64,000 bases of DNA from JAOAIV01 sp038849555 (lineage in GTDB: Archaea > Thermoproteota > Bathyarchaeia > Bathyarchaeales > Bathycorpusculaceae), in contig JAWCMT010000003.1 in NCBI GenBank assembly GCA_038849555.1, positions 1 through 64,000 on the forward strand, given 5' to 3'. The position numbers were made by a program, and so were the translations under genes. This document shows, piece by piece, positions 24,885 to 33,550 of this stretch (the stretch's first letter is position 1; every line of letters begins with the position of its first letter). Under the pieces are notes generated by a model. The model searched no databases and was not told the origin of the DNA. It was given only the letters and a program-made list of their open reading frames with translations.

Positions 24885-26331
24885 TATCTTCGCCTCTTAA
24901 CTGCCGCCCCACAAGCTCATTAACAGCGTTTATAAAGTTCTCCACTTGGTCTATGGGCACTTGAGCGCCTGCAGCCACATTGTGGCCCCCGCCTTTGCCA
25001 CCGTATTTCTCAGAAGCCGCGCGCATGACATCGCCGAGGTTGACGCCTTTGCTGAGCGCCATCTCGGTTGTTCTAGCCGAAAACTTGGCGGCATTCTCCT
25101 TCTCAATATTTGCAAAGGCAAGCAGCGGTTTTTCAGGGTTTTCAAGGCTGGAAACCAGTATAGAAGAGATTGTGCCAATCATCTTCTCGTTTATGAATGA
25201 CTCGCCATAGATAACGTATATGTGCTCGAACTCTCGCAGTCTATCAGGCTTCTCCATCACCCAGCCAAGATAAGTAGTAATATTCTTCTTGTAGCCCTCC
25301 AAAACCGAGTTGGCTTCTTCGAGCGCTGCGCCCCTGTCACCCATGCAAATGGCTATGCCAAGGCTTGGCCTGTCCATGCGACCCGTAGAGTTCAGCATCA
25401 AGGCGAATTCACGAGCGTCCCTAAGCGGAGTCCACGGCTCCTCACGATTTAAAACATAAACATTCCCTATTAGATTTGCGACTTCCGCGTGCAAGCCCCT
25501 TGAAATCAAGTAGTCTGCAAGCGCCGAGCAAAGCCGCTTCTTCTCGTCTTCTGTGAGATCTCGAAGCGCCCGCCACCGTTCGCCCTCTTTAGGTTTAATG
25601 TCTAAACTTGCCAGAAAAGCCAAGCATTTGTCTTCTTCTCCGCTTAAACCTGGAATGAACGGGCTGGTCGAGGAAGCAAGCGCCTTATGAATTGGCCTGG
25701 TTTCTCTGCCGAAAAAAGTCAAGTCCTTCTCCACGGTAACCAACTTAGCGTTAACTGCATCTTCAACTATTAACTGATTCAAACCGCAGAGCTTTCGCTC
25801 CTCATTCTTATCCTGCAAGTCACCGAGAGCACCAACAAGCGCGATAGGCGCCAAATCCATATTCTCCGCGTTGACGGCCTTAGCAACGAAGTAGGCGACG
25901 CCGGAGCCGCTAACTTCCGTCGCGCCATCCAAGCCATGCAAATGCGGATTGACTTGAACAAAATTTCCATTATCAGTAGCCTCGCCGGCAACTTGGTGAT
26001 GATCAAGAATTAGCACTTTAAAATCAGCAGCCTTCTCGCTTAGCAGATCAAGGTAGCCGCTTCCGAAATCTGTCAGAATCAACAGCTGCGGCTTGTCTGC
26101 GGCGATTACATTTACGATTTTCTCGTCAACCCACTGGGTTACTCTAACTCTGAAGCGCGCGTCAAGCCGATGCAGGGTCTTCCCCATTATGCCCGCAGCC
26201 GCCACACCATCCGCATCCAAATGTGAGAAGACATGGATGAAACCGTCTTTCTCCACAGTTTCCAGAATAACTTTTGCTGCTTGAGCAGCGGCGGCTAAAA
26301 AACCTTCAACTGGTGACTGCGTATTAGCCAT
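24856..26331 (-). CDS. DHH-family phosphoesterase (archaeal RecJ-like)
   Basis: A 491-residue DHH/DHHA1 protein of the archaeal RecJ/GAN type. Motif I is FSHLDADGVAAAG near residue 35, motif II LTDFGSG near 86, and motif III LILDHHQV near 108. VGALGDLQDKNEE near 166 is motif IV, and the C-terminal GGKGGGHNVAAGA near 452 is the DHHA1 substrate clamp. Members degrade single-stranded DNA or RNA 5'-3' and some associate with the replicative helicase. It lies between the uS15 gene (86 bases upstream) and pcc1. Confidence 0.9.
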   Translation of the reverse strand: MANTQSPVEGFLAAAAQAAKVILETVEKDGFIHVFSHLDADGVAAAGIMGKTLHRLDARFRVRVTQWVDEKIVNVIAADKPQLLILTDFGSGYLDLLSEKAADFKVLILDHHQVAGEATDNGNFVQVNPHLHGLDGATEVSGSGVAYFVAKAVNAENMDLAPIALVGALGDLQDKNEERKLCGLNQLIVEDAVNAKLVTVEKDLTFFGRETRPIHKALASSTSPFIPGLSGEEDKCLAFLASLDIKPKEGERWRALRDLTEDEKKRLCSALADYLISRGLHAEVANLIGNVYVLNREEPWTPLRDAREFALMLNSTGRMDRPSLGIAICMGDRGAALEEANSVLEGYKKNITTYLGWVMEKPDRLREFEHIYVIYGESFINEKMIGTISSILVSSLENPEKPLLAFANIEKENAAKFSARTTEMALSKGVNLGDVMRAASEKYGGKGGGHNVAAGAQVPIDQVENFINAVNELVGRQLRGEDIGSADNARV

Positions 26332-26417
26332 GTGAAATCACTCTTTGCCTAAAGGCACTTTGGAATTTAAAGCTGACGTTACATCCAGCACGAAAAATGA
26401 AAAGAGGAAAAAGCGCT

Positions 26418-26858
26418 TTAGGCTATTGTGGCTACTTTAGCCTCGTACTTCCATTTAGCCGGTAGAATGCCTTGCCGCTTATAATACCTAGAAAGTTTGT
26501 GAATACGTGCTTCAATATTCTGCAGCGCACGCTTATTATGCAAATCCTTCTTATTGTTCTCCAAATGCACTGCAAGATTCTGCGCCTTCTTTATCAAATT
26601 GGCCAGATCTTCCGGCAACGGCGGCGCCAAACCTGCGCCTTCAAGTATTTCAGTTATGCTTTTTCCAACGATAGGCTTCACTAATGGAACTGCATACTGA
26701 TCTCTAAGAATCGTGCCTATCCGACTGGGCGGATATCCATCCTTTGCAAGCTTTATGACAAAGGCTTCAACTTCCTCCGGCTGATATTTGCACCAGCTTG
26801 GAGGTCGCTTGCTAACAGGCCTTGTTGAATGAGATTTACCCTTTTCTTGTTTAGGCAT
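26418..26858 (-). CDS. rps15: 30S ribosomal protein uS15 (S15P/S13e)
   Basis: A 146-residue archaeal uS15. It starts with a basic stretch, then RPPSWCKYQPEEVEAFVIKLAKDGYPPSRIGTILRDQYAVP (archaeal/eukaryal S13e N-terminal extension). The S15 core LENNKKDLHNKRALQNIEARIHKLSRYYKRQG follows near 98-130. It heads the uS15-RecJ-like-Pcc1 gene set. Confidence 0.97.
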   Translation of the reverse strand: MPKQEKGKSHSTRPVSKRPPSWCKYQPEEVEAFVIKLAKDGYPPSRIGTILRDQYAVPLVKPIVGKSITEILEGAGLAPPLPEDLANLIKKAQNLAVHLENNKKDLHNKRALQNIEARIHKLSRYYKRQGILPAKWKYEAKVATIA

Positions 26859-27014
26859 TTATACACCTTAAGCATTAAGACCCACGGAACACGAATATTT
26901 AAAATTTCTTATGCAAGAAGCCTGTATCGCTTATATCTAGCCCATACGTAGGGCATATTAGCTTTCAAACTCCCAACCTATTGCTTAAGCATCAGAAGTC
27001 GCTATGTTTCGGCT

Positions 27015-27024
27015 ATTTTATATA
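27015..27024 (+). promoter_or_regulatory. TATA box of the TspO-like gene
   Basis: ATTTTATATA is centred about 26 bases ahead of 27046, so transcription should begin at or just before 27046. The leader is then 0-15 bases depending on which ATG (27046 or 27061) is used. Confidence 0.5.
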
Positions 27025-27060
27025 CTCAAGAGAAGCAATAGCCTAATGGAGATTTTGATG

Positions 27061-27828
27061 ACAACCTTGAGTTCTGCATTTTTGAAGTGGGCAAACATCT
27101 TGGCGTTTCTGTTAACGCTTATAGTAAACAGCTTAGCCGGAAGCACAACTATTATCGGCGGCAAAAACACAGCACAAATTTCTGATGCCAATCCAACGCT
27201 CATAACTCCCGCAGGCTACGTCTTCTCCATATGGGGCATCATCTACATCCTGCTCGGCGTCTTTGTGATCTTTCAAGCTTTGCCCAGCGAGAAAGGAAAG
27301 GACTACCAAAAAAGGATTGGCTGGCTTTTTATCCTAAGCAGCCTATTGAACGTTGCTTGGCTGTTCCTTTGGCAATTCGAACAGCTTATCCCATCCATTG
27401 TTCTTATGTTCCTGCTGCTTGCAACTCTGATCATGGTTTATTCTCGCCTCAATGTAGGCAAGTCTGCGGCTTCATTGCGTGAACGACTGGCGGTTCATCT
27501 CCCATTTAGCGTTTATCTAGGCTGGATCACCATCGCTTCCATTGCAAATGTTGCCGTCACATTGGTTTCGGTAAACTGGGATGGCTTCGAAATAAACCCG
27601 GAAACATGGGCTACTTTAATCATGATCACTGCATTGGTGATAACGCTACTTGTCATAGTCACAAGAAAAGACATAGCATATGGATTGGTAATTATTTGGG
27701 CGCTAGTAGGTATTGCGGCAAAGCAAAGCGAAAATCCCAATGTTGCTATGACAGCTGAAATCAGCGCAATAATTGTTGCTGTAGCTATAGTTGCTTTAAT
27801 CCTAATTGCCATACTCAAACGGCGATAA
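27061..27828 (+). CDS. tryptophan-rich sensory protein-like (TspO/MBR-related) membrane protein
   Basis: A protein of about 255 residues with seven or more predicted helices. After the first helix (LKWANILAFLLTLIVNSLAGS) come the family patterns ISDANPTLITPAGYVFSIWGIIYILLG and RIGWLFILSSLLNVAWLFLWQ, as in the long TspO/MBR-related transporters/sensors. It has more helices than the five of classical TspO. ATG 27061 is preceded by GGAG nine bases upstream; ATG 27046 is an alternative, possibly leaderless start. Ligand unknown (porphyrins or steroids in TspO). Confidence 0.8.
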   Translation, partial: TTLSSAFLKWANILAFLLTLIVNSLAGSTTIIGGKNTAQISDANPTLITPAGYVFSIWGIIYILLGVFVIFQALPSEKGKDYQKRIGWLFILSSLLNVAWLFLWQFEQLIPSIVLMFLLLATLIMVYSRLNVGKSAASLRERLAVHLPFSVYLGWITIASIANVAVTLVSVNWDGFEINPETWATLIMITALVITLLVIVTRKDIAYGLVIIWALVGIAAKQSENPNVAMTAEISAIIVAVAIVALILIAILKRR

Positions 27829-27977
27829 AGCAGCATTTCACTTCAACAAGAGCTGGCACTTATTAAGCTACTTTAGGCTATAAGCGCCATGAGGAAAGAC
27901 AGCATTAACATTTACAATAATTAAAAACCATTGAGTTTAGGAATAGGTTTTTATCAATTATCAAATCTATTTAAGTT

Positions 27978-28880
27978 ATGCTTGAAAGGGAAGAGAGAGT
28001 GCGGTTTGCCGCATTCTTGAATGTCGCCTTCACCGTAATAGAGGTTATCGGAGGCTTCTGGACTAACAGCTTAGCCATATTCTCCGACGCGCTACACGAC
28101 TTCGGTGATAGCGCCACCCTGCTTATCTCATGGCTTTTCGAGCGGAAAGCCAAAAAGTCGCCAAACACTAAATACACTTTTGGCTATCAGAGGCTATCGT
28201 TATTTTCCGCGCTCTTTGCTGCATCCATCCTAATCGGCGGCTCGATTGTGATAATACTCCAAGCCATCCCTCGCTTCCTCAACCCTGAGCCAGTAAACTC
28301 TTTCGGCATGATAAGCATAGCTTTTATCGGAATCGCATTTAATGGTGCAGGCTTCTTTCTGCTTAAAAGAGGGGGAAGCCTAAACGAGAAAGTCCTGTCT
28401 TGGCATCTGCTAGAAGATGTGTTAGGCTGGGTGGGCATTTTGCTCGGCGGCGTAATCATCTACTTCTGGAAATTTTATTTAATCGACCCGATATTAACCG
28501 TTGGCTTAACTGCCTTCATTTTATATGGCGTAACTGAAAACCTGCGGGAAGCAGTTAACATACTCCTTCAAGGTGTTCCAAAACACATAAACATTGATGC
28601 AGTGAAAAAGGACATTGAATCAATCAAGGGCGTGCTTGAGCTACATGATGTGCACATTTGGTCGCTGGAAGGGGAAACAGACGTTTTCAGCGCACACGTA
28701 GTATTAGATGACGAAACTCTTCGAAAGGCGCCAGAGCAAACCCGCCAAGCCATCAAAGATGCGCTTCAGCGCCATCACATCGAACACTCTACCATCGAAT
28801 TGGAGAGCCAATATCAATGTGTCGGCGTAGTATGTGAAGAGCAACATGAAAAATCGAAGAATCAGAAAAAGAGTCACTGA
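27978..28880 (+). CDS. cation diffusion facilitator (CzcD-like) metal transporter
   Basis: A 300-residue CDF protein with six membrane helices and a cytoplasmic C-terminal domain. SLAIFSDALHDFGDSATLLISW near residue 31 holds the Zn-site residues of helix 2 (D and HD) and HLLEDVLGWVGILLGG near 144 those of helix 5 (H, D). LHDVHIWSLEGE near 218 is the cytoplasmic domain. Likely exports Zn2+, Co2+ or Cd2+ by proton antiport. Its end overlaps the convergent HAM1 gene by seven bases. Confidence 0.93.
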   Translation: MLEREERVRFAAFLNVAFTVIEVIGGFWTNSLAIFSDALHDFGDSATLLISWLFERKAKKSPNTKYTFGYQRLSLFSALFAASILIGGSIVIILQAIPRFLNPEPVNSFGMISIAFIGIAFNGAGFFLLKRGGSLNEKVLSWHLLEDVLGWVGILLGGVIIYFWKFYLIDPILTVGLTAFILYGVTENLREAVNILLQGVPKHINIDAVKKDIESIKGVLELHDVHIWSLEGETDVFSAHVVLDDETLRKAPEQTRQAIKDALQRHHIEHSTIELESQYQCVGVVCEEQHEKSKNQKKSH

Positions 28881-29464
28881 AGCTTTTTGTACCATTCGGC
28901 GAAATTGCGGATCGCACGTGCCCTGTGCGAGAAACCATTTTTCTCTTCAAGCGTCATTTCCGCAAAAGTCTTAGCGCTTCCCATCGGCTGGAAGATAGGG
29001 TCAAACCCGAAACCTGATTTACCGTTGCCCACGCGAACTTCACGTGTTATGTTTCCATCGACTTTGCCCTCAAAAACCAAAGGCGCCGATGCTTCATTAT
29101 CGCAGTATGCTATGGCTGACTGAAACATGGCTTTCCTGTTTTCCACGTTTTCCATAAGCTTCAGCAGCCCCTCATTACCTATAGTTTGGTAAACATAAGC
29201 GGCGTAGGGCCCTGGAAATCCCCTTAGCGCCTCTACGAAAAGTCCCGCGTCTTCTACTATAAGGGGCAGGTGGCAATGTTTGAAGGCATCCTGTGCGCTT
29301 GTTTGAGCTATTTCATTAAGGCTATTACTTTGGATCTCCAGAGCCTTAACTCGAAGCATTCCCACTGATATATTATATTCAGCTAATATGCTTCGGACTT
29401 CGTTGAATTTGTTAATGTTGTTCGTGGCGAAGAAAATAACTTTACCTTTTAACTTGAACGCCAT
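28874..29464 (-). CDS. XTP/dITP diphosphatase (HAM1/RdgB)
   Basis: A 196-residue house-cleaning pyrophosphatase that removes ITP/XTP and deoxy forms. IFFATNNINKFNEVRSIL near the N-terminus, VEDAGLFVEALRGFPGPYAAYVYQTIG in the middle, and GFGFDPIF and FSHRARAIRNFAEW near the end are the full motif set. Start ATG 29464 is chosen over ATG 29494 because a Shine-Dalgarno GGGAGG lies between them, nine bases before 29464. The start lies one base after the bud32 stop, so kae1-bud32-HAM1 is an operon. Confidence 0.95.
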   Translation of the reverse strand: MAFKLKGKVIFFATNNINKFNEVRSILAEYNISVGMLRVKALEIQSNSLNEIAQTSAQDAFKHCHLPLIVEDAGLFVEALRGFPGPYAAYVYQTIGNEGLLKLMENVENRKAMFQSAIAYCDNEASAPLVFEGKVDGNITREVRVGNGKSGFGFDPIFQPMGSAKTFAEMTLEEKNGFSHRARAIRNFAEWYKKLQ

Positions 29465-29465
29465 T

Positions 29466-30131
29466 CTATTGTTCCTCCCTTCTTTCGGCAACATACCGTC
29501 CGCGCTTTTCTATCTCCGCGATTTTCTCTATGACTTCGCCGGCTTCTTCCTCTCCTAAAACCGCAGAATAGCCTCTAAGCACAGCTTCGAAGCATTCTTG
29601 GGCAAACTGATAATGCGTACTCTGCAAAGCACGCTTCATTAAATGCAAGTCTACACCTCTTGCTTCAATCTCAGCGCTTTTCTCACCTAATCCGAAATCA
29701 ACCAGAAAAATTTTGCCCTTAACATTCACAAGCATATTAGATGTTGTCAAGTCTCCGTGAATCACACAGTGCTTGTGCAGTTTCCCAATTAACTCGCCGA
29801 TTTTAACACACAACTCTTGGCGTTCCTTCTTTGGCAGGGTTCCTAAAAGCTGCTTTACTGGCGCGCCCTCGATAAACTCCATTATTATTGTAGCGTTTTT
29901 TGGGTTCACCAGAAAAATCGTCGGAGTCGGCACGCCCGCCTTTTTTGCTTCATGCATAAGTAGTGGCTCACGTGTGGTTCGTTGACTACGAATTTTTTCA
30001 TCCAACTCTACAGGGCGATATTTCTTAGGAAAACGAATCTTGATTATCACTTTCTTGCCGTGCCAATCTGCAAGGTAGAGGCTTGCTTCAGCGCCCTTCT
30101 TAAGCAGGATCCGCGAGGCTACTTCACCCAT
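29466..30131 (-). CDS. bud32: KEOPS protein kinase/ATPase Bud32
   Basis: A 221-residue atypical small kinase of the KEOPS complex. LKKGAEASLYLADWHGKKVIIKIRFPKKYR (N-lobe with catalytic Lys) is followed by HGDLTTSNMLV (catalytic Asp/Asn) and LVDFGLGEKS (DFG), then the C-terminal RGRYVAERR tail, typical of Bud32. It overlaps kae1 by 13 bases and is separate rather than fused to it, as in many archaea. Confidence 0.97.
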   Translation of the reverse strand: MGEVASRILLKKGAEASLYLADWHGKKVIIKIRFPKKYRPVELDEKIRSQRTTREPLLMHEAKKAGVPTPTIFLVNPKNATIIMEFIEGAPVKQLLGTLPKKERQELCVKIGELIGKLHKHCVIHGDLTTSNMLVNVKGKIFLVDFGLGEKSAEIEARGVDLHLMKRALQSTHYQFAQECFEAVLRGYSAVLGEEEAGEVIEKIAEIEKRGRYVAERREEQ

Positions 30132-31135
30132 GGAACATCCACCTTATCCAGCCGCCACCGCAGCTTGACGTAACTTTCTTCCACGGGAGTAACTGCGCCG
30201 TGCGTATAGGCTAACACGCCAGTCCAAGCTATCATAGCACCGTTATCCGTTGCAAACTCAAGCGGCACCACATGAAACCGTGCACCATGCTCCTGTGCAA
30301 TGACGCTGAGCATAGATTGCAAGCGCTTGTTAGCAGCTACGCCGCCTGTCAACAGCACCTCGCGCTTCTCAGTATGCGCTAATGCACGTTCGGTAACCTC
30401 GGTAACCATGGAAAACGCATGCTCCTGCAGACTATAGCAGAGGTCCTCCAGCCTGCACTCGCCCCTGCGAAGCAGCGCTGTTGCAGCTGTAAGCAAGCCG
30501 CTTAACGAGAGATCCATGCCCTTAACAACATAAGGCAGAGAAATTAGCTTTTCACCATTGGCAGCCAACTTCTCCAGTGCAGCGCCAAGCGGAATGCCCT
30601 TCTTATGCTTGAGGCCTGCTTCTCTTGCGAAAACGTCAAGACAGTTGCCGAGGGCAATGTCCAAGGTTTCGCCGAAAACCCGATAGCGCCCAGAATCGAA
30701 CGCGGAAACAATTGTGTTGCCGCCTGAAACATAAAGTGTCACAGGATCCGCTACGCCAGTCGTGAGCTTGCCAATTTCGATGTGAGCTATCGAATGGTTT
30801 ACGCCTACAAGGGGGAGATTAAGATAAGCCGCCAACGCTCTGGCGACCGTGGCTCCTGTGCGTAGGCAGGGACCTAAACCGGGGCCTTGAGAAAACGCTA
30901 TTAGCCTTAGGTCTTTTGGTTTTATTCTTGCTTTTGATAATGCTTCACGGAGCACTGTGTCTGCTATTTCGGCATGGTGCCTCGCAGCTTCCCGCGGGTG
31001 AATTCCGCCCTCTTCGGGTACGTAATCGCTTGAGGCATTAGCTAATATTTTGCCATTGAAAGTGACTATGCCAACTCCGAAGTCGTCCGCTGTGGATTCT
31101 ATTCCTAAACAGTAAGCTTCATCTGAATCGCTCAT
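30119..31135 (-). CDS. kae1: KEOPS catalytic subunit Kae1 (tRNA t6A37 threonylcarbamoyltransferase)
   Basis: A 338-residue ASKHA-fold enzyme that transfers threonylcarbamoyl to A37 of tRNA. LGIESTADDFGVGIV at the N-terminus, GGIHPREAARHHAEIAD near 43 (metal-binding histidines), FSQGPGLGPCLRTGATVARALA near 82, VNHSIAHIE near 117, VSGGNTIV, and LTGGVAANKRLQSML and ATDNGAMIAWTG near the end are all intact. Length is normal. Confidence 0.97.
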   Translation of the reverse strand: MSDSDEAYCLGIESTADDFGVGIVTFNGKILANASSDYVPEEGGIHPREAARHHAEIADTVLREALSKARIKPKDLRLIAFSQGPGLGPCLRTGATVARALAAYLNLPLVGVNHSIAHIEIGKLTTGVADPVTLYVSGGNTIVSAFDSGRYRVFGETLDIALGNCLDVFAREAGLKHKKGIPLGAALEKLAANGEKLISLPYVVKGMDLSLSGLLTAATALLRRGECRLEDLCYSLQEHAFSMVTEVTERALAHTEKREVLLTGGVAANKRLQSMLSVIAQEHGARFHVVPLEFATDNGAMIAWTGVLAYTHGAVTPVEESYVKLRWRLDKVDVPWVK

Positions 31136-31230
31136 TTTGCAGATCCTTCATTCAGTTTTCGGGTTGGCCGGGTACATATTTTTATCTGGAAGCACCGCAT
31201 ATATCTAGTGGATGATGGGACTGATAAACA

Positions 31231-31635
31231 ATGCCGAAACGTAATGATCTGGAACAGAAAGCGCTACATTTCGTAATGAATACAGGGTCAACGGGCGTGC
31301 TTCAATCTGATTTGTGGCGAGAATTGGGCGCAAGCAGCAGGGAAGGTTCTCGAATAGCGATTAAGCTGGAAGAGAAGGGGCTCATTAGAAGAGAAAAGGA
31401 ACTGCAAGGTGGAAGGTGGACCTATAGGCTTTTCCCCAAACGCGTGCCAACCTCTATAGATTCAATAGTTGACTGCCCGTGTCTGCTATGCCAAGATAAC
31501 GCTAGATGCGATCCGACGACTGCAATTTCGCCTACAAACTGCGCGAAACTTACCGAGTGGATCTTGTCCTTGGAAAAAGAGAACCCATCCCCCTTAGGTG
31601 ACAACACGCTTGCCCAAGGCTTGGATCCAAGATAG
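31231..31635 (+). CDS. TFE-beta / Rpc34-like winged-helix iron-sulfur protein
   Basis: A 134-residue protein with an N-terminal winged helix (residues about 5-70: STGVLQSDLWRELGASSREGSRIAIKLEEKGLIRRE). It is followed by a cysteine cluster CPCLLCQDNARCD...SPTNCAKLTEWI (about 83-115), the [4Fe-4S] site pattern of archaeal TFE-beta and the pol III subunit RPC39/Rpc34. TFE-beta pairs with TFE-alpha to help open the promoter. Here it overlaps the FtsJ-like methyltransferase gene by 38 bases. The C-terminal 20 residues are variable. Confidence 0.8.
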   Translation: MPKRNDLEQKALHFVMNTGSTGVLQSDLWRELGASSREGSRIAIKLEEKGLIRREKELQGGRWTYRLFPKRVPTSIDSIVDCPCLLCQDNARCDPTTAISPTNCAKLTEWILSLEKENPSPLGDNTLAQGLDPR

Positions 31636-32236
31636 AAAACGGGATTATTACTACAAGAAGGCGAAAGCTGAAAACTATCGTTCAAGAGCCACGTACAAGC
31701 TTGCGCAGGCAGCAGCAACATATAATTTTATACGTAAAGGCGATGTGGTTGTTGACTTAGGCGCGGCGCCGGGCGGTTGGATTCAGGCAGCCAGAAAAAT
31801 TGTGGGTAAAAAAGGCTTTGTTTTAGGTGTGGACTTGAAACCGATTGCACCTTTCTCGCAGGAGTACGTGAGAACAATCGTCGCAGACTTCACTGAACCT
31901 GAAACACTGCAGCAGATTCTGGATTTGCTGCCCAGAAAAGCGGATGTTGTGCTTTCAGACGCGTCGCCGAACATTTCTGGAATCTGGGAGGTTGACCATG
32001 CACGTCAAATAGATTTGGCTTCTCAAGCGTTAAGAGTTGCCTTGAACGTGCTGAGGCCTTTTGGAAACTTTTTTGTTAAAGTTTTTGAAGGCGACATGCT
32101 CGCGGACTTCGTAAAGAAAGTGAGGAAGTACTTTGTTAGTGTTAAGGTTATAAAGCCGAAGGCAAGCCGAGCTAAAAGCTCTGAAATGTTTGTTTTGGCG
32201 ATGAACTTGAAACCAGAGGCTCCAGCGGAAAAGTAA
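31598..32236 (+). CDS. rlmE: RlmE/FtsJ-type rRNA 2'-O-methyltransferase
   Basis: A 212-residue SAM-dependent methyltransferase. YRSRATYKLAQAA near residue 27 gives the first catalytic Lys, VVVDLGAAPGGWIQAA near 50 the SAM loop, and LSDASPNISGIWEVDHARQIDL near 118 the Asp. FFVKVFEGD near 156 supplies the second Lys and Glu motif, completing a K-D-K-E tetrad. It is probably the enzyme that methylates the 23S rRNA A-loop. Start is GTG 31598, inside the upstream gene. Confidence 0.92.
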   Translation: MTTRLPKAWIQDRKRDYYYKKAKAENYRSRATYKLAQAAATYNFIRKGDVVVDLGAAPGGWIQAARKIVGKKGFVLGVDLKPIAPFSQEYVRTIVADFTEPETLQQILDLLPRKADVVLSDASPNISGIWEVDHARQIDLASQALRVALNVLRPFGNFFVKVFEGDMLADFVKKVRKYFVSVKVIKPKASRAKSSEMFVLAMNLKPEAPAEK

Positions 32237-32277
32237 AGCTAATTTTACTGTTGCTTAATTATGATTAGGTGGAAGGT

Positions 32278-32970
32278 TTGCGAATTGTATCAGCTGACTC
32301 TGCGGCGGCAATATTGGACGAGAAATTTACGCCAATAAGGCTGGTAGCTTCCGCTTCGGTTTTGGTTAATCCTCCGTATAGGGAACCATACGCGCGATTA
32401 GTTGAGCCCATATTTAAAGAAGTGGAAAACGGAGGCGAAGTGATATTGCAAGAGGCTTTGCTGTGTAGAAACCTGCTTGACAAAGTGAAAGCAGATGTCG
32501 TGCACTTAGACATGACGCTAGGCGCGGTGCCCATCCAAGAGCTGTCTCCGGTTGAGTTATCAAATATGAAAATATCAGGTAGGGCGCGTCAACAAATTTT
32601 GAAAGTGCTGCCGACACTGCGGAAAATAGCCTGCGACATTGAAAGAGCATACGGCGTGGAAGTTTTAGCGATTGGGAAAGAAAGCGTTCCAGTTCGAGTG
32701 GCGGAATTGACGGCTGGTGCCGAAGCAGTTTTGTTCGCTTGCGCAAATGCTGTGCGGGAAAAGCAGAACGTACTTTTGGGTCTACCCTTTGCATGTCAGC
32801 CCATAATTGCTGGAAACAGCGTTTACCTTTATTCGCTTTTGGCTGCGGAGCATGATGTTCGCGGCTATGCCGAAGATACAGAAGGAGTCTTAGGCAAAGT
32901 TAATATTATGGAAACTTTAAATCCATGCGCAAGAGGTTTTCGCGCGTTAAAAATAGAGCCTTTAAGTTAA
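32278..32970 (+). CDS. DUF4152 family archaeal protein
   Basis: A 230-residue archaeal protein of unknown function. The N-terminus RIVSADSAAAILDEKFTPIRLVASASVLVNPPYREP matches the DUF4152 family (a RNase H-like fold in a solved Pyrococcus member). TTG 32278 is chosen because an AGGTGG ribosome site lies a few bases upstream and the family begins with (M)RIVxADS; GTG 32269 would add three residues and absorb the site. It is 41 bases after rlmE and 19 bases before the SpoIIM-like gene, so likely cotranscribed. Confidence 0.75.
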   Translation: MRIVSADSAAAILDEKFTPIRLVASASVLVNPPYREPYARLVEPIFKEVENGGEVILQEALLCRNLLDKVKADVVHLDMTLGAVPIQELSPVELSNMKISGRARQQILKVLPTLRKIACDIERAYGVEVLAIGKESVPVRVAELTAGAEAVLFACANAVREKQNVLLGLPFACQPIIAGNSVYLYSLLAAEHDVRGYAEDTEGVLGKVNIMETLNPCARGFRALKIEPLS

Positions 32971-32989
32971 AAAACGGGAGTTACAAAGC

Positions 32990-33538
32990 ATGATTTTTGA
33001 CATTTGGAAAAATGCTTCGCCGAAACGGAAGCGAATTTACTCGGTGATTGCGGTTTTCGTGCTTTCAGTTATAATAACTCTTATTGGCAGTTTTATGCCT
33101 GTTGATGCTGAACAAGCGAGGCAGATTAGCGAAAAACTTAACCAGACTTTGACCACTGCAACCGAAAGTGAAATGCTTATGCAGTATATTTTCGGAAACA
33201 ACTTCTTCATCTGTCTAATCATGTTCATTCCAGTTGTGGGACCAATCTTCGGCTTTTTTGTGCTTTTCAGCACAGGTGCAGCAGCAAGCGCTGTGGCTGC
33301 AACGCAAGGTTTTCCTTCAATCATAGCGGTAATCGCTTTAATCATAACTCCAGTGTTTTGGTTAGAATACGTAGCTTATTCAACTGCCATGGCCATGAGC
33401 GTTTGGCTTTTCCGCCGTATACTTCAAGGAAGAGGGCGGCATGAATTCAGAAACACGTGTTTATTCATTACATTATGCGCGGTGCTGCTTGTTATAGGCG
33501 CGGCTGTCGAAACAGCGCTGATAATGTTAGCCACATGA
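32990..33538 (+). CDS. SpoIIM-like (DUF95) membrane protein
   Basis: A 182-residue protein with four membrane helices. A first helix (YSVIAVFVLSVIITLIGSFM) and a soluble loop are followed by FGNNFFICLIMFIPVVGPIFGFFVLFSTGAAASAV and a conserved WLEYVAYSTAMAMS motif, as in stage II sporulation protein M-like proteins of archaea. Role in archaea unknown. A GGGAG ribosome site precedes ATG 32990. Confidence 0.8.
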   Translation: MIFDIWKNASPKRKRIYSVIAVFVLSVIITLIGSFMPVDAEQARQISEKLNQTLTTATESEMLMQYIFGNNFFICLIMFIPVVGPIFGFFVLFSTGAAASAVAATQGFPSIIAVIALIITPVFWLEYVAYSTAMAMSVWLFRRILQGRGRHEFRNTCLFITLCAVLLVIGAAVETALIMLAT

Positions 33539-33550
33539 AAAGAGTCGCAC